A DNA stretch of 64,000 bases from Mesocentrotus franciscanus (lineage: Eukaryota; Echinodermata; Echinoidea; Camarodonta; Strongylocentrotidae): positions 30,385,218 to 30,449,217 of the forward strand of contig CP137672.1 in the NCBI GenBank assembly GCA_037976565.1, read 5' to 3'. Position 1 is the first letter of the stretch. Every line of letters begins with the position of its first letter. Position numbers and translations under genes: made by a program. Below the pieces are notes generated by a model. That model made no database searches. It was not told the origin of the DNA and saw only the letters and a program-made list of their open reading frames with translations. This document shows positions 14,125 to 27,332 of the stretch, piece by piece.

Positions 14125-14862
14125 GTGGCAGAATACCAAAATTACAAACCCACGCAGCAAGAAGGCCGAAATAGCTTTGTGTTTTCAATGGCATTTATGG
14201 ACTTCTTGCGGGCAGCCCACACATTACTCAATAGAAGGTGCAAACTTTTCTGTTGTGTATCTAAGGTATGGCTATTTGGTTTCAAATGTGGGGCGCACGA
14301 GCCGCTCCCCCACATTATAAATCCGCCATTGACTTACACGACAGAATATATTGAGGGGTACATTTGGTATGTGAAGGAGTCATCGCGGCAAAATGTATTA
14401 GCATTCTCCCGTACTCTGTGCATTGTGCTCGTAGGCAAGAACCGCGCTCATCAATTCTCCCTCCTTGTATTCCAGAGAAATCAATTTTCTCTTGTCTGTT
14501 TTCCAACCAGTGGATGTAGCTCTTTGGTGACTGGAGATGGAGTGATAGAATTTCATTCATTATTTCATATTCAGATGATGGTATTGATTATGACTGTCGT
14601 CTCAAGTTCAGGACCTATTCGTATAGGTAAACAGATTGATATCCAACTTTTTGTTATTATGTTTATCATAGGCTATTCATACTTACTGTGTAGGCATGGT
14701 AGGAATAGCAAAAAACATGCAGCAATACAATATAATAACAAATGTGAATCACTTTATATAAAAACAGATTCGGGAATGTGCGTTTGCCAGTCTATTCAGT
14801 CCCGAAATATTACAAAAAATACAAATGAGATAATACATACAGATACTTACAGATTCGAATAA
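14125..14862 (+). other. Long unrecognised ORF, 245 codons, probably not a gene
   Basis: The frame starts MAEYQNYKPTQQEGRNSFVF and is the longest non-repetitive ORF after the nAChR exon. I recognise no domain. A reverse-oriented transposon end (AATGGCGGATTTATAATGTG on the minus strand, near 14320) lies inside it, and it runs into triplet-repeat DNA just downstream. It most likely crosses worn repeat DNA by chance, but its length alone merits a search. Confidence 0.15.
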
Positions 14863-15047
14863 GATGTGACAAAACAGACTCTTGGTAGAGTACCATACAG
14901 ATTTGTAGACACTATAGCCAACATCTGTAAAATAAATGGAAATTCTGTCAAGAGTTTTTTTCTCCAGATTGCCTGGTGGAAACAAATTATTATTAAACAC
15001 ATTGACAAATCTAACGCTTCTACTGCAGCTTCTGCTGCTGCCGCTGA

Positions 15048-15079
15048 TGCTACTACTACTACTACTAATAATAATAATG

Positions 15080-15132
<53 letters not shown>

Positions 15133-15228
15133 TGTACTACTCCCTCTACTACGCACTCATACTACAACTACGAATACTACTTCCACTACTACCACTGCTA
15201 CTACTACTACTACTACTACTACTACTAA
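15048..15228. repeat. Compound triplet microsatellite (ACT, AAT, CTA)
   Basis: Runs of ACT, then AAT/AAC over about 75 bp, a short unique stretch, then CTA. It creates poly-Asn, poly-Ile and poly-Tyr ORFs on both strands that are not genes. Confidence 0.95.
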
Positions 15229-15239
15229 ATAAGGCTCAG

Positions 15240-18200
15240 GCAAAACGTTCCATAGAGCGTCCATGTTTTTGACTGGCTTACCAATCCCCGTACCTGGATG
15301 GAAACCAATGAGGATGCCTCAGTTTGGTAAGGAACCTAGGAGAAGAGGAGAATTTGAAGCACCTCACATTGAGCCGCATTGAAGAATGTACTCGATTCTG
15401 GGTCTCGAGTGTGGCATACGATACAAAAATCGGTAATGGCCTGACGACAGGTATGTCAAGAAAGTCCAGCAACACCCAAGGTCGAATTTTAGCACGAAAA
15501 AGGGAGATGGGAAAATATATTTGAAGGTGACGCCAAATCGAGGACAGGCAGATAACGAAATACAGTATTACATTAATCTGGACTTTACTCCTAACGAAAG
15601 GAAAACAATCATGGAGAAGGGAGAATCGAAGTTTCCGAACATGCTTTAGGATAGATCATATCCATATATATTTTTCGTATTAAGTGTGTTCATATATTAT
15701 CATAGGATATGAAAATATTGATGGGTAGACCAGAGATTTGTTAGAACAGGGAACGGGTTGGAGATTTATTTTACTTATGGCAGGGGAAAAGAAGAATTGT
15801 CAATACTTTAATTGCATTGTGGGGTTCTTTAATTCTTATTGATGATTACAATTTTACTAAACTGTACTTATAGAATTCGTTTATATTTTTGTTCCTCTTG
15901 TTTTTGTTGTTACCTTCAAATTTTGTATATATTTCAAATATCATGTTTCAAATAGTGTGCATCAATACGGAAAGAAAGTAGCCTTACCGTAGACGGGAAA
16001 AGATCCATACAGAAATGTGTACAAATGAACGTCTAACGAAGATATGAACATATTATCCTACGTTAGCCTGTTTTCCCTTTTGCCAAACAAATACTTTTTT
16101 CGTCATCAAGTCCTCTAATTCACCTAAAATGTAAAATAGGTCAATTTCATCCATCTCATTTCTGCGCCTTTATAAATCTCTAAAGTCTAATAAAAATATC
16201 ATGGACATATTAAAGAATTCAAGAAGCTGACGTGATTAAAGCAACTACTTCATCATAACAAAATTGCTGTGGAGCGACTGGCAAAGTTCTCTTTTCTATT
16301 TTTTATTATCGATGTTTAATGACGTGTTACGTTGCTCTAGCCGCGTTGGTATAATGTAATAATGATGGTCACTCAAGAAGCAATAAAGTGTCACTTTCAC
16401 CGCAAGCACGATGACTTCGGTTGGAGACAGAATTTAGTATAGAATTTAGAATATATACACACATTATGTATCATTTATACATATATATATGTATATGTGT
16501 GTGGGGGTATAGTATATGTGTGTGTTATAAAGCCTAGAGCATTGATACTGTCTTATTGTTTCGTCATGAAACACAATTTATTATTTATGTTTACCACATA
16601 CCAATAATTAACAATATGTTCCTTTTTCTTTATCACGGTAAAGAGAGGGAGCTAAGGTCATAAATTAAAGAGATTGAAACAAAAGGGGTGAATTATGTCG
16701 GTGCTAAGGAGATGAAAGGCGACGAAGGCACGAATTGGAAACCATGAAAGAAAAAAAGTAATACAAATTGACCCGGACAAGAATAGATACAAACAAAAAC
16801 TGTGCAAGTTTATAACATGAACATCATAAATAGGTGTAAAGTTTACACCTGAGAACAATGAGCTCTGATTTTTGTTGGGGTTTTTTGTCATTCTCTTCAT
16901 GATCATCAGTTCATAGTATTTAGCGTTAATGACAATGCATGGGCGAAGCTACCAAGGTCAGCATAGTCATCAACATCTCAATGTGCTAACAGCATCGCCA
17001 CTATGGCAAGCATACAATGCCACGTAAATCAAACTCCAGTCGGTTATATTTTTAATTAGTATAATCAAAGATGGGTCTCTAGAAAATTTAAAAATATGTC
17101 AAGTTATAAGTTTTCATGGGTTATCACAGTCAAAAAATGTAACCGAGATTCTTACGTGAAACACCTTCGATTTCCCTAAAATCTTCGATTATTTCAAGGT
17201 GGGTGATTCTCCATATCTGAGTCATAAAGAAATCGACCCATGAAATTTTACACTTTTCTGCAGGTCTAATAAATCAGTCTTTCCTCCTCAAATGCACACC
17301 ACTTGTTCTTAGCTTCAATTCCATACGTATTTAAAAGGGGAAAAAGACAAAAACAATAAATGTTGATTTAATAGGTATACACACGAATTATTTTAAATTT
17401 CACACTGCGTTTCCAATTTAGAAACTTTACGATAGTGATTATTCAGGCCTAATACTAAGTCGTTATTAGTCATGAAACCTGTGGCCCACCAATGTACTGC
17501 ATTAAAATATACTTTAAACTTTCTGTGACTTTTGCTCTTTCTACTCATACATACTGTGTAATTCCTTGCACTCTGAATAAAAGATATTCCAAAAACGTCT
17601 GTAAAAAGAGACACTGAACTGATATGCATGGGTTTTAGATAATCGGTTTTATGGCATTAAGTGCCAGCCATATGCCCCGGTCACTTGAGTTCGTCTGCAG
17701 ATGCCATCATGGTCATTATCGGGTCTTAGTGACGCAAACTCGATTCGACGGTCACTAGTAATTGGACTGTAAATACCGTTTTGCAATAAACATGTCGAAG
17801 AAAGGTTATGGTACCGGTTTCGCTTGAAGAGAAATCGAGTGATCCAGACACCCTATTAGAAACTAACTACCACTAAAAAGCATGTGGGTGCAGGAAAGCA
17901 TGGCATTTGATGGTGTTTTCACCTCGTTTAGTTTGTCTAAATATCAAGAGGGAAAACTATCATTCCTTTACAGTATGTGTCTGAATGCACACATTCGTCA
18001 TTTACTTAAAAGTTCTCCACTGAATTTGAACAGTAATAAAGATATTTACGTGATTCCAATTTTATATGGTGGAATAGATGCCTGGTGGGAGGTAGATCTA
18101 ACCTGAAACATAAAGTTCAGTACTGGTCATGCATTTACACTGAGAGAAAAAAAGCATTTTGGAAAGGTTGGTTATACTTTGAAATTGAAAGGAATTCACC

Positions 18201-18240
18201 CCCATCATCCTGAAAGTCCAATGCACTTCAAACAGCTATG
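15240..18240. other. No gene seen
   Basis: AT-rich DNA. The less AT-rich block 15240-15540 has opposed short ORFs with no recognisable product. The remainder is featureless apart from one AT/GT stretch. Confidence 0.55.
16450..16526. repeat. AT/GT-rich low-complexity stretch
   Basis: Alternating TATA, TGTG and GTGTG words. Confidence 0.75.
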
Positions 18241-18243
18241 GAT

Positions 18244-18342
18244 ATTAAAGGTACTATGTCCCATTTGCAGGCCAAAAATATGAAAAGGTTAAAGTTCTAC
18301 AGAATTTGATTTTGGCTGCAAAATGGACATAGTATCTTTAAG
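18244..18342. mobile_element. Short MITE, TTAAAGGTACTATGTCC ends
   Basis: A left arm TTAAAGGTACTATGTCCCAT followed by TTGCAGGCCAAAA is mirrored by CTGCAAAATGGACATAGTAT then CTTTAA, giving an inverted repeat of about 98 bp. The same ends bound a longer element at 42014-42547. Confidence 0.75.
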
Positions 18343-19035
18343 GGACCACACACACACGTTTGGTCCAAACTATTCAGCCATTTCTTGTCATATTACGAAT
18401 ATGGGGGCATTTGAAGAGAAGTACTAACAGCTGATATTTGTGTTATGATATATTTCCAAGTTGACATACGAAGAATTAAAAAGCTTACAAAACAATGGTC
18501 AGCTTTAAACCTTCTCTTTAATCATGCCTTCTCCTCCTATTCTCGGTGCGCTAACAGTAAAAATGCAAAAAGGGGAACTAGGGCGATTTCGAGAGAGACA
18601 ACAGATTAAAAGTCTGCAAAGAAACAACTATGTCTTGATCAGCGGCATATGGAGCGTGGAGGGCTCCCATATTATCAAGATAAAATGGAAAATAATATTT
18701 CCTTCATTCTATCGCCTCGCTCTCCCTCTCTCTTTTCATACACCCTGTAAGACCAGCTCCACCGTTAAATCAGTGCCCGCCCCCCGGCCCCCTCAATGCC
18801 TGGACCCACTCGGCGTCACTCGTCTTGACCACCAGGTACTTTTCCACCAAGGTGGTAATCTGACCCAAATGCAATCAGCCAATCATTCCATCTAATCGAA
18901 TTATCCCTCGGTGCAATTTTATATTTCGAGAAAGAGGGGAAGATGGGGAAAGGGGCGGAGGAGGAAGAGAAGAAGTAAAAAGTCAGAGATAGGGCCGGTG
19001 AAAGCATTGATGTGATTATATTCATTAGGCTCAGC

Positions 19036-19066
19036 TGAGAGAGAGAGAGGGTGTGTGTGTGTGTTT
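19036..19066. repeat. GA/GT microsatellite
   Basis: A GAGA run followed directly by a GTGT run. Confidence 0.9.
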
Positions 19067-19359
19067 ACGGGGGGTTAAGTAGTAGATGGGGTGGAGGGTT
19101 GGCGGGGGATATTAACGGAGGGGCATTGTATGTATTATGTTATTTTTCAGGAATGATGGTACATGTAAAAACTAAGTTCAGTATGTTATTATTATTATTA
19201 GAAAAAAAGTGATTTCATTCTATTATTCTCCTTCTTTGCTTACTGTTTTGTGAATAGTTTATTTGTGTTAAGAAAACGAAATGAAGTTTTGTATTCTTTA
19301 TGTAATTATTCATATTGAATGAAATCTCTAATACAAAAAATATGGAAAAAGAAAAAAAG

Positions 19360-19391
19360 TGTGCGTGCGTGTGTGTGTGTGTGTGTGTGTA
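19360..19391. repeat. GT microsatellite
   Basis: A GT run with a GCGTGCGTG start. Confidence 0.9.
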
Positions 19392-20595
19392 AATAGGTTA
19401 GAAAGATATAAAGAGGGAGAAATAGAATATTTGGGATTATTTTCACTTCGCTGAGATGAGAAGGATCAACATTATGGTCTTCGAACGACTGTACCTCTCG
19501 ATGAGTCTGGTGTTTAGGGAAGTGTGAATGTTCTATTTCAAAGGTTAAGGATCTTCAACGAGGTATCCTCATTATAGCGTAATTTTCTTTTCTGGTATTG
19601 ATAAATCCTTTTTAATACGTTAATTTAATTTTAATAGCCGAATAGTAACTTTGAAAAGGATTTTTACATAATATGTTAAAGTACATTTCAACAACGTATT
19701 ACTATGATGATAACGGTTAGAATGTTAGTGTGAATCTTAAAGCCAAGTCATAATTTTGAACAATAACATGTGCTTTAGAGATGTTCCTCACTAGGAATAT
19801 GGAATGATTGCACAGTAAATCGTTTAATTGCAACGACCTCAGGAATGCTCTTTGAAACATCCATCAGGGCGAATAAAAATGGTCACACCCGAAGACTTGA
19901 AAGGAATGAAACAATATTATTTTTCTCGGGACTGTGAGCTTTATTACCCACACGCATAGAATATTACGTAAGTTGTGGTCAATCCGTCGCAGACTTTTTG
20001 TAAATCTTTATATTGCTTGATAATCTGCGTTGGGAGATTGTCATTTTGTTTAAAAATTATAAATCCTGAACCTTTTTACAAGGGATACGATAATATATTT
20101 AACAAAATGTTTCGAACTTTTTAAAATCATATCTACATTCAAAAATAAGTGACGCTGTAGGTTTTCTCTCCCCTCCCCTCTCTTTCTCTCTCTCTCTATC
20201 ATTCTTCCTCCCACCCTCTTGCTCTCTTCGCAATCGTAGATTATTCACTAATTATATTGTCATCGGGAACATTATGAGATCATTTATATGAACAACCATC
20301 GCTGTGTCGACTGATCGGTGTATCACATCCTGTCCTGATCTTTCTGCGTGTCTATGTCATGATGAAGGGGATTATAGACTTTGAGAATATAGGCACGCAG
20401 CATTGATTGTGAAATTATATTGTCATGTAAGCACTCACTGCTTAATGATTTCAGGGGGGGTCAAGGTTTAAATACTGGGGCTGTTTATAGCCATATTTTA
20501 AATTTTCTATTGTTGTATTACTTTGTTACTATAATAAAAATAAGAGAAATCTATAATGTGGTCAAATTATTATGAATAATAATTATGTATTCATA

Positions 20596-20705
20596 CACAT
20601 ACACTCACCCACACACCCATACATAAACACACATGCACACACACACACACACATTTACTCACCCACACCCATACCCACACACGCAGGCATACATACATAC
20701 GTGTA
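20596..20705. repeat. CA-rich microsatellite
   Basis: Imperfect CACA/CATA/CCCA words over about 110 bp. Confidence 0.85.
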
Positions 20706-22738
20706 CATAAAGTCAATGCCACATGATCGTTGACATGATCAAATCAATGACTAACTTGTCTTAAAAAACGTCTTGGTTCAAAGTATCCTAACAATTATTT
20801 CCTCCCTAATTTCCTAACATTTTAGACAGCATTCGATATGGAATATCATGAGTACAATGAATGGAAGAAAGGGTAGGCATTTTATGTGACATAACCTGAT
20901 CTATTTTATTGGTTACACTGTTTAATATTTGTAACATAGTTATCATAATACGAAGTGGAGATGTCTACTATCTTTCATTTCATTTAAGCCAATATCTTTA
21001 TTTCTAGCGTCAATAAGGACGCTTTGAAACAAAAGTATAGAATTCTTCATTAGCTTTTATCGCTTATATTTTGTAATCATTATTGCTGCAATGTGGAGGC
21101 GTTCAAATACCTAAGGATAATTGACCTAGTTATGGGCATCAATCTTCGGGCATCATCGCTGGCTCGGACCCGACAGACATTAATGTCTCAATGACTTCAG
21201 AGTTGCAGGCTACGGCTATATTATTTGAATATTCCCCATTTCATTCTAATAATGTTCTTCCATTCTAAATGCTTGTCCAGATATGCCGCGGTAATGGCTT
21301 GTACAGATATGTCACGCTAAACCGCAGCAAAAGAAATAAACTGCCGTGTTAGTTGATAAATGAATGGTAACTGCGCAAAACGTCCTACGCGTATTCACTG
21401 AGCTCTGTGTTATCAGATACAGAATTGTGAAGCGTATTACGCTAACGTCATAATAAAAATAACCGCCGCGGATTATCGCGTCATATCTAAACGAGGCTTA
21501 AACAGTTAAAGTGGCATTGCGGAATGTCCCAGGCCTTAAAGGTAATGCAAAGTTTTGGTAAATTTTGAAAATTGGATGGATAGTAATTCTTTAAAATGTT
21601 GATATATTTGGATGTCCCTGTAGATGTCTTATAAGCACCAGAAAAGTTAGCCCCTAAAACACGTCTGCTTTCGAGAAATTGAATAATCAAAAATTTACCG
21701 GTGCTCCCGGTAAATTTCAAATATTTCGAATAGCGCCTAAGGCCATTCCATGGTAGCTGTGACCATGAAAATCTCAGAATATGCAGTTCTGATATATAAT
21801 TTTCAAACGGGAATAGCAAATCGGTCGATTGTAGTCGAGAAACATTGTTTTAAAGCTAAAATAATATCAGTCTTGATATCACTTTAGACTCGATTTCAAC
21901 CGCGACAACGATGATTGAATAATGTAAAATCGCATATGCTTCCAATATGTTTATTTGAACCAAATTCATGACCCCATACCAAAACTTTGTATTACCTTTA
22001 ACTTTTGTATTCTTTGTGCGTCTAGTAAAAGATGTATAGGGACCATTGCCTTTTCTTTTTCTTTCTTCCGACGTTACCAATAATGAGCATCTTGACACCA
22101 TATATCCATCGCCTCATTATTTTCTCGGCGGGAGTCAAAGCCAATTATACGACATGCAGGGAGACCTAATTATTACCCGTGTTTGTCTCTCGATCTCCTG
22201 CAGCGTGGTTCATGAAGGTTGAACTTTATGTACGATTACCGGCTTCATGTTGGTGAAGGATCGGTTATGGAGAGTGGGTAGAGGTGGAGTAGAGGTGGAG
22301 GACGGGAGGGACGAAGGCATGTAAAGACGAAAGAAAATTGTCGAAAGCCGTATCATAGTTGATGATCGCACATTTATTGTAAATCCTTTATTCCATTTAA
22401 AGATTGGAAAAATATCCCGTTTTTCATCAAACTAGCAGAATTCCACCTACCAACTTTAAAAATTGCTTGAAAAAAATCTCTTTCCAAAATACTTAAAACC
22501 CCATGTGTGTCTTGAAAACGTTATGCTTAATTGTGTTACCTTTAATTCAGATGTTGTATTATCACTTTGGTAAACGCTGAGATAGAGTTTTACTACGGAA
22601 CTCAAACTAAGTGCTAGTTGTCATAATCATAAAAAATGCCATGTATACAAACAAATGGCCAACTCGTGTCAGGCATAATTAAATGTACCGACAAAACTTC
22701 GCAGATGTTCCAAAACAAACATGTTCCAACTGTAAGCA

Positions 22739-23003
22739 GCCTGGGTGGCAGAAGGGCGTTAGCCCGCGAGCGACTCCAAAACTACTTTTCAAATTTGTTT
22801 TATATTTAAACTGCTTTTCCTCCCAAAAATTGGTTTAAAACTTATAAGATTAATAGAAATATTATAGTAGAACACGGCCACAATTTTTTTTCGGAAATAA
22901 GTCAGTTTTATAAAAGTTTGAGGCGATTTAGTGCTAACGCCCTTCTGCTTAGCGCTTCATTTTTTACCTGAAATTCGAGCTAACGCCCTTCTGCCACCCA
23001 GGC
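22739..23003. mobile_element. MITE-like element with perfect 25-bp terminal inverted repeats
   Basis: The ends 22739-22763 and 22979-23003 are perfect inverted repeats of 25 bp, starting GCCTGGGTGGCAGAAGGGCG. A third partial copy in right-end orientation lies inside at 22932-22950 (GCTAACGCCCTTCTGCTTA). The 265-bp body has no ORF. No clear target-site duplication was seen. Size and structure fit a non-autonomous DNA transposon; the family was not identified. Confidence 0.8.
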
Positions 23004-23950
23004 GACGTGTTGTTTTCAACTAGTGAATTCTTAAAAGGGTCAGGGCACTATATCCACTGCCTTTTTCCAATCCACCCCTTCTTCTAGGCTAGAGGAGCCC
23101 TTACGGAGAGGGTGTAGCCAATTGTCGATTGGTAGATGTGTGAAAAAATATTAGAACAAAAATGAAAGATATAGATAGAGATCGAGAGAGAATACTTGAG
23201 AGTGAGTCTGAAAGAAAGACTAACAAACGTTATGACAATACACGTGACCCTGGCATGTACTGCAACTAAAGAAGAAGAAGACAGCCAGTCAAACAGACAG
23301 ACAGACAAACGTAGAAGGAGATGGGAGGGGTATATCATGCATAATCCGTGTTTGCAATACATGAGGAAGCAGCACACAAAGGCAAGGTAGGAACGGATTA
23401 ATGAAAAGAACGAAAAAATGAAGAATACCTAGGTTTTAGAAAATATAGGTCCCAGAAAAATAAGACAGTGATTTATTCGGAGTTGGGAACAATTATTGTG
23501 GGAAGGGGTTTTCCCAGTTCTAATATGCCAATGCCAATCATAAATCTTTGATATCTGTTTAATTGTGTGTATGACGTCGTCATGGCCGTATATTTAATCA
23601 ACATGTCAATACCAGTCGATCATTCTATTTGGTTAATGACCCATTATTATATCTAACGATCGGCAACATCGATCAAGTTTAAGTCAGTAGCACCTCCAAT
23701 ACTGTCATCAAACTTGAGGTTACGACTGCACGGTTTACGTCGCTAGCTGGCGCAAATTACTCCATTTAAATAGAGCCATTGATTAAGAGAATTTTACCAA
23801 CCCGATTCGAGTTGGGCACAATATGGCAAATACTACTTTGTTGAGCAAGCACAATACAATAGAATATAGTCCATGTCATGACCAAGTGAAACCGTGTTGA
23901 TCAAACGTTGTGTATAATGGCTTTTTATTTGATGACACGTCATTGTGTTG

Positions 23951-24118
23951 ATAGAGACTTTTAGATTTGCACGTCGACGTAGTGGACTGCAACGTGTGCC
24001 ATTCTTTCAAGGCACTGGCCCGTGCCCGGCAGTGCCTTAAAAGGACGTCACATTACCTTTAAAGGATGTCACCGTGGCAGTCCACGTTCTCGTCGTGTAC
24101 AATCTAAAAGTCCCTAAT
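23951..24118. mobile_element. Inverted-repeat element with AGRGACTTTTAGATT ends
   Basis: ATAGAGACTTTTAGATTTGC and the inverse of TTAGGGACTTTTAGATTGTA form the outer arms. GTGGACTGC is mirrored inside. A tight perfect hairpin (AAGGCACTG...CAGTGCCTT, 24009-24039) sits at the centre. It is a short palindromic MITE. Confidence 0.7.
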
Positions 24119-24245
24119 AACCTAGTCACACTAACGTGTCCGACACCAGACCGAAAAAATACTACATTTATTCAGTAAGTACAGGAATCGGTAGGTTTGT
24201 AGTCGGTATAGAGTAGGTATAGAGTCGGTTTAACTGAGGTACTAA
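24119..24245. mobile_element. GTCACAC..CGAC-type inverted-repeat element
   Basis: It begins AACCTAGTCACACTAACGTG and TCCGACACC and ends with repeated AGTCGGT/GTAGGT motifs and CTGAGGTACTAAGG. The ends are roughly inverse. Related sequence occurs at 9160-9545 and 48137-48225. It directly follows another palindromic element. Confidence 0.5.
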
Positions 24246-24943
24246 GGGTTTGGAAATAGTCATTGACGTTCCTTTATTCTGTTTACATATGTTGTCCGAA
24301 GTTTTACAGACTACACAAATTACGTCAAAATCGTCTTTATGTTTTTTTCCTTTTACTATAACAATTTTGATTACACAATTAATTAACTGTACGAAAATTT
24401 GCCAAACTGTCCCGGTATTCTTTATTCAATACTGGATTTTGATATCAGCGATTAGAAGCAATGTTACTCGATAGCTTGAGAGTCTAGCGCCAACTTTAGG
24501 CTGATGCATGTCACGAAAATAACTCATTGCAAGAAATGTATTTATTAGACTTGTTGTTTTTGTTGTTTCTAGTTTAGTTATATCTTTATCCGCTTGCAGT
24601 GAAGGTTGAATTCTGTATAGAGGTGTGAAACAATTTATGCACTTTTTTCAGGTCAGTTCTAAAGTCAAACACCCTATCTTGTTAAGTCTCTCCCTTTCGT
24701 TTATCTCCCATGCAAATAAATATACTCCAACACCCACCGGTAAATATAAGTCTCTTTTGTTGCCTGTCTTTCTCACTCACAGACGAATCCCCTACTTCTC
24801 CACCCACGCACACATTAATTTGAGCACAGTAATACCTTATTTAATTACTACATGTATCTCCCTTTCCTATCCCTAACTCCCCACCAAACGCCCAAACCAT
24901 TTATGTATTTATTTCTCCTTCTCTCCATAGATTTCTGTAGATC

Positions 24944-24946
24944 TCT

Positions 24947-24977
<31 letters not shown>

Positions 24978-25001
24978 ATTCTCTCTCTCTCTCTCTATTC
25001 A
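24944..25001. repeat. CT microsatellite
   Basis: CT dinucleotides with a few interruptions. Confidence 0.92.
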
Positions 25002-25860
25002 GAATTTCTGAATGTCTCTTTCTTTGATTTTAGTCCATTTCTAGCACTTCCTTTCATTTGCCATTCCTATTTGACTGCTAATTCATGATTCGTATATTTA
25101 CCTATACATTGCCAGATTGCCACTGCAAAGAAAACAATCAATTACAGAGAGTTCCTATAAAAGTTGAAATATATACAAATAATGTGTACCGACTAGCAGC
25201 TTCTTTCAAATTAGGTTGTTCATTATAAAAGGAAATAAATATAAATCATAATACAATACTTCGAAAGACAACATCATTGAAAATGTCAGATAGATAAAAA
25301 GGAATAATCATGTTTTATTGCAAAGTAACAAATATGAAGATTTGCAATGGTAATATAATTTAACCAAGTGATAAGTAGAAAACCTGCAAAATATTATTTT
25401 TTGCTGACAAAATACACACTGTAGGTAAATATTTGTAGGTGTTGATTTCATTCAATTCTAGTAAGTGGTTTGAAGCGTGAAGGTATAAACCTTGTATGGT
25501 ATGATAAAAGAATATCCGAGAACTACATGATATATCATACAACAACTTGATGCCTATTTGCAACTTCCTCTTCCTAAAGCTAAGTTATAGTCTGGAAGGA
25601 GGACAGTGTAGCTTTTCATCAATACGCTTTAATGCGATACATAAGAGAGGATGAATGAAGCATATTCTTTAGCATTATCAAAAGACATAATGGGCCTTTC
25701 TTAAATTGAACCAAACATTTTGGCGACTTTGCAAGAGATACGGTATCACTTGCATTGCAAGAGACAGGAGCTGATTGAAATCTGGAGTTTGATAAGTGAA
25801 TTTTACCCGAGAAAGCGGCATAGTACACTGATGCACACAAAGTTAGAATACATTTTTTAA

Positions 25861-26016
25861 CCTCTTTTCATGAACTAATTACGACAATATGATCTACTCT
25901 TGATTGATAAAATTTATAGTTTCTCAGCACTTTGTTGATCAATAAAGTTCGATTATTAAAGTTCTGAGAAGATCTAAAGTTTGTCGACGATAAATCAATC
26001 AGTTCATGAAAAGAAG
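25861..26016. mobile_element. Palindromic MITE, CTCTTTTCATGAA family, copy 1
   Basis: The left end CCTCTTTTCATGAACTAATT and the right end (inverse of CTTCTTTTCATGAACTGATT) form inverted arms that extend through AGATAAAGTT/CTCAGAACTTT-type internal motifs. Similar elements occur at 38931-39109 and 45409-45566. It has no ORF. Confidence 0.75.
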
Positions 26017-27187
26017 AACAAAGGGTATTCCAACTTTATAAAGGGCAAAACTGGCAACTGGGTGTTTTACGAGCAGTCGGTGAGTAAATAAATATGTACA
26101 ATACAGGGTAAGCTTTGTCAATGTTAATGAATTATTGCTCAATTATGTCCCTTTGAGACAATAGCCTACTTGAATTAAGTCCTTGAATGTAAAATGTCAT
26201 TACTTCAGGAAAGTTCGGCAATTCCACGGTGGCTTTACCGCAATACTACAGCTCATTTTGATGCCATTTGTTACGGCATGGATAGTATTCAGTTTTCAAT
26301 AACTGAAGAACTTTCTACAAAGTCATGACAAACATTATTTTGATATCCTATCGAAATCTAAGAAATATAACATAACTTTTAATATGTATAAAAGGCATCA
26401 AGATATAAGAATAACATTGATAGCGGAGTACTCGGCGCTCTCCAAACATTAAGATTAAAATGATTTTGATTCTTCTTTGTCTTGCATTGAACAATAAAGT
26501 ATTGTATAATCGCTTGGGAATTGCGTTTTTTGATTGTTCACTGGACTCTTGATAATGGTACATGATATTTCCTTCAATTGTCAAGAATGTCATACTGCCA
26601 AGAAATAAATCGCTTAAAATTTTTGTGTGCAGTGCATACCACTTTCAGCAGGCCTGAGCCAATATTTCTTGTCCTTTTTATGAATCCGTAACCTCAAATT
26701 ATGCATCCATCTCTCTGTAATACGCAATCAACATTTCCAAAATGTTCCCGCTTTCATTCACAATGTATTCATTACTCAATTTTATCAATCTTAATTTTGA
26801 TGAATCATTTTGTGACTACATTATTGGATATAGAAAAACAACAGGCTAGCTAAAGAAAGCACACTTGTTTGTATAATAAGGTATCATCATTCGTAAATGC
26901 ACACAAAGAAGGCTAATTTCTACCATTAATGTTTGTCAGAAAACTATATGGCTTCTGAAAGACGCCAGGTTAAAGTAACGAGGAACGAAAACAGTAACGA
27001 TTGAAGGAGTACCGAAACAAAGAATCTCGATAAATGATATTAAGGGCGATTTCACTACCGTTCTTTATTGGCTAAAGAAATCAAGTTCGAATTACGTGAC
27101 ATGTCATTGTCATGTTCCCATCTTTCAATAGGTGACGCTAAACGTACGCTATTGATATTGCCTTGGGTCGAGTTTATGCAATTATTT

Positions 27188-27260
27188 GACCATATCCCTG
27201 GCCCTCGGCCCAAACCTTAATCTAATCTTGACCCTGACCCTAGAGGGTAAAACCAAAATC
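27188..27260. repeat. Degenerate CCCTAA-like run
   Basis: A short stretch with words such as CCCAAACCTTAATC and TTGACCCTGACCCT, similar to the 11.4 and 30.8 kb element bodies. It is probably a worn copy. Confidence 0.4.
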
Positions 27261-27332
27261 TACATTTAACGTGCCAATATACTCATACAAATAGATTCAT
27301 AAAGAAATTCATGTTGTCATTGTCTACAAAAT

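Larger units (their letters stand above)
18350..22730. other. No gene seen
   Basis: AT-rich DNA with several dinucleotide repeats. A 110-codon minus-strand ORF (21487-21819) has no recognisable domain. Confidence 0.55.

Noticed and set aside
14749..15232. ORFs with poly-Ile, poly-Asn and poly-Tyr tracts
   Set aside because: They arise from the compound triplet microsatellite.
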